The notes under the pieces were generated by a model. That model was not told the DNA's origin, made no database searches, and saw nothing but the letters and a program-made list of their open reading frames with translations. From Gnetum montanum (taxonomy: Eukaryota; Streptophyta; Gnetopsida; Gnetales; Gnetaceae): 27,629 bases of DNA. A program made the position numbers and the translations under genes. Within the stretch, counting starts at the first letter, position 1. Every line of letters starts with the position of its first letter. The stretch spans positions 152,957-180,585 of the forward strand of contig MNCI01016412.1 in assembly GCA_015680685.1 (NCBI GenBank), read 5' to 3'. Below are positions 7,881 through 18,205 of the stretch, piece after piece.

Positions 7881-10232
7881 CAAGGGCACTCAAAGGTATT
7901 TGATGTAGAGGATGAGGGTGCTAGAGATGCAGGATGATTAGGTAGAATAGATTGTGAAGATTGAAGGGGACTGCTAGGTTAGAAGAAGGGTCTTTTCCTT
8001 GATTGATTATTAGGATCACTTGGTTGAAAAACTAGTTGTGAGTGTATAGCCCTTGTAGCATCCTATTCTTGTAGCTATGAAGGAATGTCACCCTGCATGG
8101 TTGGAGTAGGAGGTAATTGGGTTAAAGGTGGAGGTGTATGTGTTGAGGGATGTGAAGGATGATATAAATATGGATATAGGATTTCCCCTCGAGTAGATGG
8201 TAAATGTGTTTGGTGGTACTATAGAGGATAATAGTGATGCTAGAATGATGTATGACTTGTAGAATATCTAGGGGAGATAAGTTGCTAAACATAGTACCCA
8301 TGTAGATTTGGTCACCTATAAGGGGTACTACTACCTTCGTGGTGGCATTGCCCATGATTGTGATTCATACCATTGTTGATATTGTTCATAAGGTTGTGGA
8401 GGAGTTCCACTTAGGTAGTAAGCTTGTTGTTGCTAGTGGAACGGTCTCAGATTGCCTTGAGGATAAGAGAATCATCTTGGTGCTTGCCTACGTGCTAGGC
8501 AAGGATTCAATGCATACACTCTAGACTCTTGTAAGTGTGAGACCATAGGGAAATATCCCTTTGGATGTTTCATATTAACAAATGTCATGTTAAGTTTCAT
8601 CATGAGAGTTAGACTCCATAACTTCCTCTACTATAGTAGCTTTGCCCTTACCTCTTTGGTAGGCATGTTCAACCTCTTTTCACCTTCTGCAATTATGATC
8701 ACTATTTTGCTCTTTGGATTCCTCGAAAATCTTCAAAGTGGTTTGAAATTTTTTATTCAAAAAGTCTCATAATTTGTTAACCTTGGCTGAAATATCAAAA
8801 AGATATTTTTGGATGGGCAAGGTCTTCCTGTTCACCACTTTATCAAATGGCGATTCCTCCTCATCAAAAAATTAGACCTCTTATTTTTTGATGAAAGGGT
8901 TCTTATTATACTCTTTAGCACTTTTCCTTTTTTATAGCTCCCCTTCTTTTTTTACCTACTTAATTAGCCTTTGGATTTGATGGGCTCTTAGTTGAGACAA
9001 TCATCTTTGGGCATACATCCCAAGGGTTCTTCTTGTTTCTACTCTGAGCTCATCTTTGATGTGGTGGATTTTTTCCCTTTGAAAATAACCATGGCTAGGG
9101 CATCAATGTAAGAGTGAATATTATCAACCCATGGCAGCATGCAAGAGTTCATGTGTTTCTAATTTCTAGCCTTGGATTTTCCTTCTCAGATTAGACACTC
9201 TAGAGTATGTCTAGTATTTGTTATTAAATAGCTCTAACATGGTGCTCCATTTGTAGATAGATTCCAACTCTAATGACCAATATCAACTTTTAACTTCTTT
9301 GATGAGTGTTCTTGAGAAAAGCTTGAGTTTTTGCCATTCATTTTGTATGTTTTGTAAGGCACAGGCATCATGAAAAGCTTGTAGATGTGTCTGTGGATCA
9401 GAGTTGTATCCCTCCTCAAATCTTGGGGTATTGTTCATGTCTATGCGCTTGATCCAACTATCTTTCATATGCTTGGTTAGAATTTTAACTACCTTTGCAA
9501 TGTTAAGCATACTTTGATTCACTAATAGATGTTCATCATCATCACTACATCGATGATGCCGATGATGGTTTCGACCACCCCTTCAGTTTTGATGGATTTC
9601 ATGATCATTCTTATCTCACTGATCATTTTCATCATGATTTTTTTGATAGTAGCTTTCATGAGAACTATCAAATGAAGAGGAATGTTTCGAATTAGTTAAA
9701 GAGGATGAAGAGGAAGGTGGACCACCATTGCCACCACTATTATGCTTATTATGATTACCATCCTTAGATCCCTTGCTATTGTGGTGCTTTCCTAAGTCCC
9801 TACCTTGGCTGTCACTTTTTTCTGAATCAAATTTATGTATAGTGGATCATAGGTTCAGGTTCACACCCTCATCACTAGTATCAAGGGGTGGAGAGTCTTC
9901 ATGTTTAGAACCTTCAAAGGGAGGATCCTCTTTATCCTCTTGATCTAGTAGGAAAAAGTGGTTAGTGAAATGTTTCCCCTTCGTAGCATCATGGAGCTTC
10001 TCTTGACATTTATCTCATTTTTGTTTTGTTTCAGTGGGATAGTAGTTTCAACCATCATATCCATCCACAATTTATTCTTCATGAAGATCTGTTATGCCCA
10101 ACTTCTTAAGGGTTTTAAACAACATCCCAAGCACAGATCGATTAAGGGGCAAGATGATGTTGTTCTCCATATCACACCATCATAGTTGTCCATCATGATG
10201 TAGGATGAAGGTGAAATTTGGCAAAAAATCAT
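7881..10232 (-). pseudogene. gag of element B, interrupted by element C
   Basis: The capsid-like gag core lies at 9283-9522 (minus strand). It contains RFEEGYNSDPQTHLQAFHDA followed by LQNIQNEWQKLKLFSRTL, closely matching element C (FEGGYNADPQNQ, ENEWKKLKLF). Upstream is a Ser/His/Asp-rich hydrophilic stretch (about 9560-9760). Further upstream is an N-terminal part (NNIILPLNRSVLGML) that matches C's NIVLPPNRSVSSML. The N-terminus is cut at 10232, where C's LTR begins mid-gene. A Pro/Gln-rich tail (YYLSGTPPQPYEQYQQW) lies near 8300. Stops occur throughout. Confidence 0.85.
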
Positions 10233-11091
10233 TGATGAGAGTGGTTACTCTAGAGTGGCAGTTTCTCTAAAATTAGAGTGGTAGTTTTTCTAATTATTAG
10301 AGTAGTTGCTCCCAAGCCTATAAATACAATGCCCAAGTGCACAATTTAGAGGGAGTATTGGGAGGAAGTCTTGGAAGGAAGTCTTTCAAGGGAAGTCTTT
10401 TAGGAGTCAAGTAGCAAAACTTTTGTAGTTAGAGTATTTTCCAAGTGCCCACAATAGGAGGTCTAAGTATGGATAGATCTTTATTCAAGCATTGTGTACC
10501 TAAGCACACCTTATGTATGGTAATAAAGATGAGCTCTTGGATTCATCCTTGCAGCACTTGAGATTTGTTTTCTTACTCATTTCCTTTATTTTATTTTCTT
10601 TTGAATTTATTTTATTTTGTTATTTTATTTTATTTTATGCACTTTACATTTCTATTATTAGCACGCATAGTACGATCACTTCAAGCATGCGTGTAACACT
10701 TGGTAACCTAGTAATGATTAGCATTTGGTAATCCTAGTAGTGTTGCACTAGTTTAGGATGTGTACGACAAGTGAGAATGGATACTAGTGTTAGGATTAGT
10801 TTAATGCCTAGATAATTAGTAGTTAAGTTAAATTATTCACTTAGTTATTTCTCTCTCTCCTCCCTTATTAGTAGCAGGACATAAACACATAAAAGTTATA
10901 AAAATCATACGCCTCAAGCTTACTTAACCATATAATCATGACATACAAGTAAGTTTTGGAAGACAATGATCAACCAACCTATCCTTGTTTCACAAGGGTG
11001 CATAAGCACTTAGTCCTTGGAATTTGACCAGATTGTGCATGAAATGCTTGTATTCATATGGTTGAGCGTAGGGGTACCTCTCCGCTCATCA
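10233..11091 (+). mobile_element. LTR2: 5' LTR of element C
   Basis: An 859-bp LTR with ends TGATGAG (10233-10239) and CTCATCA (11085-11091). In order: U3 with short repeats, TATA box CTATAAATA at 10318-10326, repeated GGAAGTCTT motifs (about 10370-10400), the inverted poly(A) pair at 10477-10530, a TTTTATTTTA-rich tract (about 10580-10640), two TTGGTAA.CCTAGTA motifs (10695-10745), and GTAGGGGTACC at 11068-11078. A decayed PBS follows directly. It splits B's gag. The left 5-bp flank is atcat (10228-10232); the matching duplicate should lie at C's far end, outside the window. Confidence 0.9.
10251..10310 (+). repeat. Short U3 repeats of LTR2
   Basis: A unit starting TAGAGTGG.AGTTT recurs at 10251, 10274 and 10298 (23-24 bp apart), just upstream of the TATA box. 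It is unrelated in sequence to the GATATC repeats of LTR1 and LTR3. U3 enhancer-like blocks therefore differ between members of this family. Confidence 0.7.
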
Positions 11092-11092
11092 T

Positions 11093-11110
11093 TGGCGTCG
11101 TTATCGAGGA
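11093..11110 (+). promoter_or_regulatory. Decayed primer binding site of element C
   Basis: TGGCGTCGTTATCGAGGA differs from the tRNA-Asp complement in element A at four positions. All four are transitions (two C to T, two G to A). It sits one base after the LTR end, as in element A. Confidence 0.85.
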
Positions 11111-11160
11111 CTTAGTTGTTTGTGCGCTAACTAGAACATAGGAAATCATTTACATCGTTG

Positions 11161-13370
11161 GAATGAACCCTTAGGGTTGATTGAGGAAATAATAAACAAG
11201 AGTACATTTCACACTAAACAGAAAAATATATCTCCTTCTTCGTACGAAAGCTCCTCACCACCTAGGTTTGAAATAGAAAACAATCAGCAGTGTAATACAC
11301 ATGATGTTGATCTGCCAGTCCCTCAACAAGTTCGAGTGGTATATATTCATCTTGATGAGTATATACCAAACTTCACCTTTATCCTCCATCAAGATGAACA
11401 ACTACATTGGTGAGATTTCGAAGGTAACATAGTGTTACCTCCTAATCGTTCAGTCTCGAGCATGCTTCTTCATGCTCTTACACGAATTGGCATGCCACAC
11501 TTACACATAGAATACATCGTGCAAGACCATGACTCAAGAGGATACCATCCCACAGAGGCACAACATCAAAGGAACTTGCAATAGGAGAGACATCATAAGT
11601 ATTTGAAGGGTAAGTGGTCTTAGGATGCCCCACGTGTCTTAAGAGAAAATGAGGGTGGTGAACCTACCTTAGGTAGTCAGCCACACAACGATGTTCCTTC
11701 CCTTGACTTTGGCCAAGGGGTTGTGTATCAAGACCTTCATGCCACTATTCATAACCTAGGTCCTAATACCCATGCACATAAAGGGCCCAAAAAGGGATAC
11801 AAACTCATGATAAAGATGGACATTCTGATCGCAATCATGATCGGGGTCGAGATCGCAAAAGAGAAGGTAGCAGACATCGTCATGATGATGATTCTCATTC
11901 TTCTTCACTTTTATCATCTCCTTCACCCTCTCCTTCAATATCTAGACATGGTCATAAAGAAAAAGACCATGGGAATAAAGGTAGGAAAAGTGGAATTCAT
12001 AGATGAAATAGCCAGGAAAGGGGACGAGGGCACTCTAGAGAGTCATGAAATAGAAGAAAGGAGAGTAGGGAACAACATAGGCATCATAGACGCCATGGAC
12101 GAGACGATCACGATGAACCCCTACTCACTACTTGAAGTATGTTGGACATAACTTAGGCTATTAGAATTCCAACAAGAAACTAGAAAGATAGTAGGATCAA
12201 GATATTAGACATGAACAATATCCCACGATTTGAAGGGGGATACAACGCTGATCCTCAGAATCAGTTATAAGCATTCCATGATGCATGTGCCTTACAAAAT
12301 ATAGAGAATGAATGGAAAAAACTTAAGCTGTTTCCATGGACACTAGTTAAAGAAGAAGAAAGTTGGTACTGGTCTTTAGAACCAAAATCCATTCGTAGGT
12401 GGAATACTATGTTAGAACTATTTAATGACAAGTATCAAACATACTCTCGAGTGTCTAACTTACGAAGGCAAATCTAAGGCTGGAAACAAGGAGGACATGA
12501 ACCCTTGGATGCTGTCATGGGCCGATATTATGCACTATTACATCGTTTTCCTAACCATGATTATTCACAAAGGGATCAACTACACCATCTCGTCGATGGG
12601 ATTATGCATGAAATGAGAAGAATCCTTGGGACTTATGCCCAAGGGAGACTATTCGATCTTAGGTGCCATCAAATTCAAAGACTATTGGAGCAAGTTTCTA
12701 AGGAAGAAGGTGAGCTATGGAAGAGAGAAAGTGTAGAAGAGTATAATTGAGATACTTCCCTCTGGAAGAGGGGAGTAAGATTTTGTGAGGACGAAGAAGA
12801 GTCACCACTTGAAGAGATGGTGAATAGGAAAAATTTGCCTATCCAAAAGATGACATTAGAAGTTTTGGCAAAGGTAGATCAAATGTGGGATTCCCTAGAC
12901 AATAGATTTCAAACTATGCTTAAAATAGTAGAGGAGTCTAGAGAGCAAGGTAGTGATCATGAAAAAAGAAAAAAGAGAGAAGCTGAACATGCACGTAGCA
13001 AGGGTAAGGGGAAAGTTACCATCATTGAAGAGGTTGTGGATTTGGAAACAAATAATGATAGTGGATGTGAGATATGTCAATATGAACATCCTAAGGGATG
13101 TTGACTTGTAATCTCACATTTGTAGGAGTCTGAGGTGTATGCACTCAACCCATGATTAAAAAAAAGGCAAACACCCTGAAGTTTACCTTATGCTCAAGGT
13201 AACCCAAGGTAGTTCCACCAACCCTTAACATACTATCCCAGTGGAACTCCACCACAACCAATTGAGCAATATCAATAGTGGTAGCACCCACAATCATGGG
13301 GAATGCCACCACCAAGGCAATAGTATCCTTACCGGAAACCTAACTCATATGGATATTACATGCTTTACTA
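11161..13370 (+). pseudogene. gag of element C
   Basis: Structural polyprotein of the Athila-like element, now broken. It starts near 11160 without a clean ATG. Segments in order: an N-terminal part (NFTFILHQDEQL; NIVLPPNRSVSSML); a basic Arg/Asp/His/Ser-rich stretch (DRNHDRGRDRKREG, about 11830-11900) in another frame; the gag core (PRFEGGYNADPQNQ at about 12215, then the long helical part with RYYALLHRFPNHDYSQRDQL at 12525-12590 and LFDLRCHQIQRLLEQV at 12645); a charged segment (12817-13080); a reduced Cys pair CEICQYEHPKGC; and a Pro/Gln-rich tail (PSGTPPQPIEQYQ). Homology to B's gag stops near 13370, where another sequence begins. Confidence 0.85.
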
Positions 13371-14036
13371 TTTGGCCTTGTGGTCCCTTAGCTAAGAATT
13401 TTCTCAAACCAAGAGCATTTAGGATGTAGCTAAAGCTAGTAGGGACCTAGCCTACATGACCTATAAAAATGCACACATTGAGAAAGACAAAGAGAAGGGC
13501 AAGGCCGTAAAACAACAGTGGCTACTATGGCCAAGGAAACCAAGCCCAACAATAGCAACAACAAAAAGGCTGCTACAACATCCAACACTCCCACTAACAC
13601 CACACTTGGCTCCAGCAACATAGGTCAGTCCTCAGCCTCAACACTTATGGTGCCAACCCAGCCAAGGCCAAACTTTAAGCATAAGGACTGCTCAAAGTAT
13701 ACCCTATTATTGATTAATTCTTCAAAACTCTTGAAGCAATTGTTGGGAGCTGGGTATATACAACACAAAAAATATGTTAGAGGATGCTATTAAATGCCAT
13801 CAAAGGTACTGTGAAGTTCTTAGGAACCACTCCTTGGCAACGTCCAATGAATCACTAGTACCTAAGAATATTAGGTTAGAGCATTTCTGTAACTATCACC
13901 AACTGTGTGGTCATGATACAGATTACTACGTAGAGTTGAAATACGACATTCAATGCATGATCGATCAACGCAAATTGGTCCTGGATGTGTTCGACCTGAA
14001 AACTACTAGATGGGAATTTACAAAGATTCCCTGAAT
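13371..14036 (+). pseudogene. Tat/Ogre-like gag fragment
   Basis: This segment resembles the C-terminal half of gag in Tat/Ogre-type elements. It has KYTLLLINSSKLLKQLLGAG (about 13695-13755) followed, after a frameshift near 13780, by HFCNYHQLCGHDTDYY and a run reading LKYDIQCMIDQ. That corresponds to the C-x2-H...GH...C knuckle of that group, with the last Cys changed to Tyr. The 5' part of the element (LTR, PBS, N-terminal gag) is missing; the sequence joins C's gag near 13370. Lineage assignment is from motif style only. Confidence 0.65.
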
Positions 14037-15290
14037 GCTAATAACGCAAGTTACACCATCAACGTTATCGGCATTAACAATAATCCTGAAACACCACAGC
14101 GACCATTTTTGGTTCGCGTACCTCCTTGTAACGTAGAAACACCAACAACAACTAACTCGTAGGCCCACTTTGTTATTAAGACCCCTTGCCAGACACCTCC
14201 TGCATCCTTTGTGCTAAAAACAACATCACAACCCACTGTAACAACACAAGCACCGTTTTTCATCAAGGTTCCAAGGCATGCAAGTTCCCCTCGAACTCAA
14301 AATCGAGTGACGAAGGCTACACCTTAGCCTCCTTGTCCAAAGAAGCATGAAGAGCACCTAGCAGACAAGCTGGCTAGGGAACGTACCACGCTAGGTCCCC
14401 CTAAGCCTACCCCCTTGTCTACAGTGCCTATGGCCTCTTCATCATCAACAATTGATAGTAATGCATAGAGGCAATCATCACCTTCCCATCCAAGAAAGCC
14501 TAGTGCTCAACCTGAAGCTACGCCCCCTCAAAAAATTTGTCTCTTGGGGCGTATGGAAGAAGAGAAGGCCAACAAACAACAAGATGGTAGGTTAGACTTT
14601 CTGAATGTCCTTTTACAAGTTAAATAGGCCTTGAAGGAGAAAAATACAACATTAAGCCTATACAACCTAATAATGACCTCTGCAATGCATCAAGAAGAAA
14701 TGGTTCACATGTTGACATCCATTCCTATTAACAAAAACCTGCCAGCTGAAGAGAAAGCCATTCATGCTATCATGCTTCCCCCCGTAGCTGAAGAACCACA
14801 GCCTACCCAACTAACATTTCATGATAAAGCTATCAAGGACAACCCTGATGACGGGGCTGCCACCAATGTAATCCCATTTTCTATCATAGACAAGTTGGGC
14901 TTTGTTAATCAAATTAAGCCCATAGCAACTTCATGCCTTAAGCCCTTCAATGGGACACATGTGGTAGTAAAGGGGATTGTGCACATCAACTTCATGGCAG
15001 GGGACCAGTTCCCCACAAGTGCGGTGTTTATCGTGGTGGAGGAGAAGCCTGGGTTCAACCTCATCCTGGGACAATCATGGTTAGCCCAACTAAGGGCTGT
15101 CTCCTCACCTGTACATCAGGAAATCCACTTACCCTACGTGGGCAAGAAAGTGATGATTTACAGTGATGAAGTAGCCCCCTGGGCTATAAAAAACGTAGAC
15201 ATGGAGCAAGATTCAGAGATAGAAATCTCTAAAAGTGCAACACCCATTCAAACTAAAACACCATGTTTGACAAATGAATAGGCCAAAACC
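14037..15290 (+). pseudogene. Tat-like gag-pro linker and aspartic protease
   Basis: A Pro/Thr/Ser-rich linker (about 14040-14560) leads into the longest open stretch, 14631-15281. That stretch starts at a non-ATG codon right after an in-frame TAG, so it is a fragment of a longer frame. It holds the protease: DDGAATNVIPFSIIDKLGF at about residues 72-90 (catalytic triad D-D-G instead of D-S/T-G, GAT GAC GGG at 14847-14855), HVVVKGIVHINF, then FNLILGQSWL matching the ILG..WL flap-side motif. Protease would mature Gag-Pol. After it, RT would be expected but is absent. Confidence 0.75.
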
Positions 15291-15471
15291 ATCAACTCAA
15301 GTGAAGAAACAACATGGGCTGAGTTGCCCTTCCAAATGGTAGATAATAACATAGATGAGTACCACTAAGGCCATATGCCTCACCTAACCCACATCAGGTT
15401 AGAAAGAAATTGCATGATTGAAACTTTTTTTTACATCACTTTAGCAAATTGTTATACTTCCAATTGCCCAA

Positions 15472-15607
15472 TTTACACTTTACATTAAGTTTGTTGTTTG
15501 CATGATTCACATTTCACATTAATTTTGCTATTTTCATAGTTTACATTTTACATTAAGTTTGTTGTTTTCATTATTTATATTTTACATTAAGTTTTTTGAT
15601 TGCATTA
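15472..15607 (+). repeat. 34-bp tandem repeat, 4 units
   Basis: Units start at 15472, 15506, 15540 and 15574, exactly 34 bp apart, with consensus TTTACATTTTACATTAAGTT followed by TGTTGTTTTCATTA. They directly follow the protease fragment. Non-coding. Confidence 0.9.
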
Positions 15608-15640
15608 CCCTTGTTGTCAGTACTTTATGCATGGCATGAA

Positions 15641-15950
15641 ATGGCCCTAAACTATTGTGTGGCCTGAAATGGCCTAAAACTAGCAATAGCCCGGAATGGC
15701 CTTAAACTATCACTGCGGCCTACTAAGGCCTAAAACTGGCAACTAACCCTTAGAAATCACACACCATGGTCCAAAATGGCACTAAACTATTACATGGCCC
15801 GAAATGGCCTAAAACTAGCAATGGCCCAGAATGGCCTTAAACTATCACCGCGACCCGCTAAGGCCTAAAACTAGCAGCTAACCCTTAGAAATCATACTCC
15901 ATGATCTGAAATGACCTTAAACTATTGTCATGGCCCAGGATGGAATTAAA
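15641..15950 (+). repeat. 135-bp tandem repeat, about 2.3 units
   Basis: Units start at 15641, 15776 and 15911, exactly 135 bp apart; the third is cut short. Each contains smaller units of about 27-30 bp with AATGGCCTAAAACTAGCA and AATGGCCTTAAACTATCA. The core CCTTAAACTAGCA also occurs in the array at 17755-18205. Such arrays are usual near the 3' end of pol in Tat/Ogre elements. Confidence 0.88.
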
Positions 15951-16126
15951 TTATTAAACTAGAGTAAAGGGCCCATAAGGGGCCCAAACACATTCATAAA
16001 ATATTAACCATAAGATAAAACTAAAATGAAATAATTATTTCACTTGTTACTCTTCGTCAAATTTGAGTCATTATAATAATTCTTACAAAAAAATAAAATG
16101 TAAAAAAAAAATCTTTTGTCACTACA
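15951..16126. other. AT-rich spacer between repeat array and antisense pseudogene
   Basis: It contains poly(A)-like runs (about 16086-16111) and no coding frame. If the pseudogene on the minus strand was once transcribed, this would be its 3' flank. Confidence 0.5.
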
Positions 16127-17478
16127 CTACAAGTTCCCACCAACATCTTCATCTCTAGCTCCACTAGGTCCCACACCTCCATTTGGATCCTGCATAAGAT
16201 AAAACAAAGTAATAAATCAAACTACAACAAGGCTCTCATGAAATACACTACAACACCAATAAAAAATGGCTAACCTGAGATAGCCTAGCATCCATCTTGG
16301 GGGGAATCTTATCCATGCTAGCTTTAAGATGCCTTAGAATCTCTTCCTTGGTTAGGTTGGCCCAATCTTCTTCTACCAGGTCAACGGTTGCCACAGCTTT
16401 CCCCTTTTCCACAGCCGTCCATCTGGGTGGCCCTGGAGAAAAGGTGGTGGTAGTGGTCTCCCCAGAAGATAGGGTCATCTCTCTTTCAAGAGACCCACTA
16501 ATCACTACTTGTTATGTGAACTTTTCATAGACCGCAGTAGTGCCAATAACATCCAGAAATAACTTATGGGTATGTAACTCAACAAAAGCATCCTAATATT
16601 GTCGACGGTAGGTAGAACATTCCATTTTGTACATGTGCTTATGGTTCTTTTGTGCTTGCCCCCATTTGTACACTTTGGTGCTATAGTCCTTCCAGTCTTG
16701 ATTCTTCTAGGCCAAAAGGTCCATCTGCAAGTGGTGTTTAATAATCTCATGAGTGTCCTTGTTCTTACTTTGTATGATTGACCAGTATCTTGCATAGTCA
16801 ATTATAGTTGTACACCAACTATTGTCACAAGTGTCGTGAGCCAATAAAAATTCATTCTTGGACTATAGGTCCTTTAACTCAACTACATGGCTAGCTTTTG
16901 GACTTGCTTCCAGAGGTCCTCATTGATGCACTTGCACTCCCACAATGATCGTACCGAGTAGAGTGCACATTTTCACATTTCCTTGTATACATCACGAGGA
17001 ACTTTCGTCACTTCTTGTGGGAATACAGGTACCGCGTCAACCTCGACTACATGTTTGGGGTTCCACTTGAGACGAGAAGCTGTCAATCACACACAAGAAA
17101 GCATTAGTCATACAATGATCTCAAAATGTAATAACTTAGAGAGCCCCATGTTGTAATTTGAACATACCTATCTCAAGATTGATTTGCCTTAGGTGATCAA
17201 TCATGTCATCCACCAACCCCTCCATAAAGGTGAATTTATCAGGGGTCTCGGTCCATGGTTGGAGACGAATTGAGGAAGAAGAATCCACGACTTTAATAGT
17301 AGTGTCCGCTACACAACAAGGCATGTTATCATAGCAAAGAAGGGGAAATATAAACTGAAAAATAACATAAAAGACAATGCAAAGCTCCTACCTAGCAAAC
17401 CCTCAGGGGTGATAGCAAGGGGATTGCCCATCGACATACTATCTAGCAAATGATCAAACTCACCTACATCGAATGGTA
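16127..17478 (-). pseudogene. Antisense spliced pseudogene of unknown function (four exons seen)
   Basis: Minus-strand exons 17478-17392, 17308-17168, 17079-16275 and 16189-16127 are joined by introns of 83, 88 and 85 bp. Donors are TAG/GTAGGA, TAG/GTATGT and CAG/GTTAGC; acceptors are GTGTAG, TTGACAG and TATGCAG. Phases agree across each joint (1, 1, 0). The reading goes through LAITPEGLL, WTETPDKFTFMEGLVDDMID, then RLKWNPKHVVEVDAVPV, a helical charged middle (frameshift near 16880) and MDARLSQ joined to DPNGGVGPSG, ending at TAG 16127-16129. Several in-frame TAG codons make it dead. It runs against the retroelement between protease and integrase remnants. Tat elements can carry antisense ORFs and capture host genes; I cannot tell which this is. 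The 5' end is lost near 17500. Confidence 0.6.
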
Positions 17479-17509
17479 CTAGGACAAACAAAGGAAAAAT
17501 CATCACTGC

Positions 17510-17713
17510 AACTTACATCAACGATAGATTAAAAAGGGGGACTTAGCCCTCAAGGTCATTTGTGAACCAGTGAGAAAATTCTCAACCAACTAGGAAGGTC
17601 CTTTCATAGTCATGAAAGCTTATGAAAATGGGGTATTCAAGTTGGCTGACGTAGATGGAAATGAGTTTGTGAATCCCGTCAACCACTTGTACTTGAAGTC
17701 ATATTATGTTTAA
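17510..17713 (+). pseudogene. C-terminal end of a Tat-like integrase
   Basis: The plus-strand frame reads IKKGDLALKVICEPVRKFST, then a TAG at 17591-17593, EGPFIVMKAYENGVFKLADV and NHLYLKSYYV, ending at TAA 17711-17713. This is the C-terminal tail of Ty3/gypsy integrase, where KKGDLVLK, NWEGPY.V and ..YKLA...G...P..W...LK.YY are expected, in Tat style. The interrupted position normally holds Trp. RT, RNase H and the catalytic core are missing upstream; their place is taken by tandem repeats and the antisense pseudogene. Confidence 0.82.
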
Positions 17714-17754
17714 CACAAAGGATCACATCGAACGTGAAGCGAGGTAAGAAAAAA

Positions 17755-18205
17755 CATCTGCTACAATGTAAAACTGACACAGCTAGTCCGCTATGACTAT
17801 AAATTGGCACAGAATGTCCACTACGATGTAAAACTGGCACAACTAGTCTGCTATGACTATAAACTGGCACAGAACGTCTACTATGATGTAAAAATGGCAT
17901 AGCTAGTCTACTATGACTATAAACTAGCACAGATAGTTTGCTATGACATAAGATTGGCATAGCACATCTGCCATGATGTTAAATTGGCACATCACATCTT
18001 TGGGACATGACATAAAACTAGCACCCACAACATGGTTCGCTACAACCTTAAACTGGCCATCCACTATCTGCTACAATGTTAAACTAGCATAGCAATCTAC
18101 TAGGACCTTAAACTAGCATAGTAGTCTGTAAGGACCTTAAACTAGCACATCGATCTACTAGGACCTTACACTAGCACATCTGATGGTCTACCAAGACCTT
18201 AAACT
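17755..18205 (+). repeat. 30/60-bp tandem repeat array downstream of integrase
   Basis: Four 60-bp units (17761, 17821, 17881, 17941) are each made of two 30-bp halves. The halves are CTA.GATGTAAAACTGGCAC AG.TAGTC.G and CTATGACTATAAACTGGCAC AGA.CGTC.A. Further degenerate units follow to about 18205 with ACCTTAAACTAGCA cores. Because 60 is divisible by three, a minus-strand frame with a 20-residue repeat appears at 17679-17960; I treat it as an artefact. Confidence 0.9.

Larger units (their letters stand above)
1260..10232 (-). mobile_element. Element B: decayed Athila-like Ty3/gypsy retrotransposon
   Basis: Read on the minus strand, the order is gag, protease, RT, RNase H, integrase, spacer, ORF3. 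That is the Ty3/gypsy domain order with an extra gene at the 3' end. The F-M-D-D-F polymerase box and the close relation of its gag to element C, which has a tRNA-Asp PBS, point to the Athila lineage. Neither LTR of B is inside the window: its 5' side is interrupted by element C in gag at 10232/10233, and its 3' side by element A at 1259/1260. All coding parts carry stops and frameshifts, so B is dead. Confidence 0.8.

Noticed and set aside
16119-16132. CACTAC motif as a CACTA transposon terminus with the arrays as subterminal repeats
   Set aside because: The arrays are in direct orientation, no matching opposite terminus was found, and integrase remnants explain the context better.
17679-17960. 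Minus-strand ORF with a 20-residue repeat
   Set aside because: It is a by-product of a 60-bp tandem repeat divisible by three and overlaps the end of the integrase on the other strand.
15472-18205. CRISPR-like array
   Set aside because: Repeats are contiguous tandem units without unique spacers, in plant DNA.
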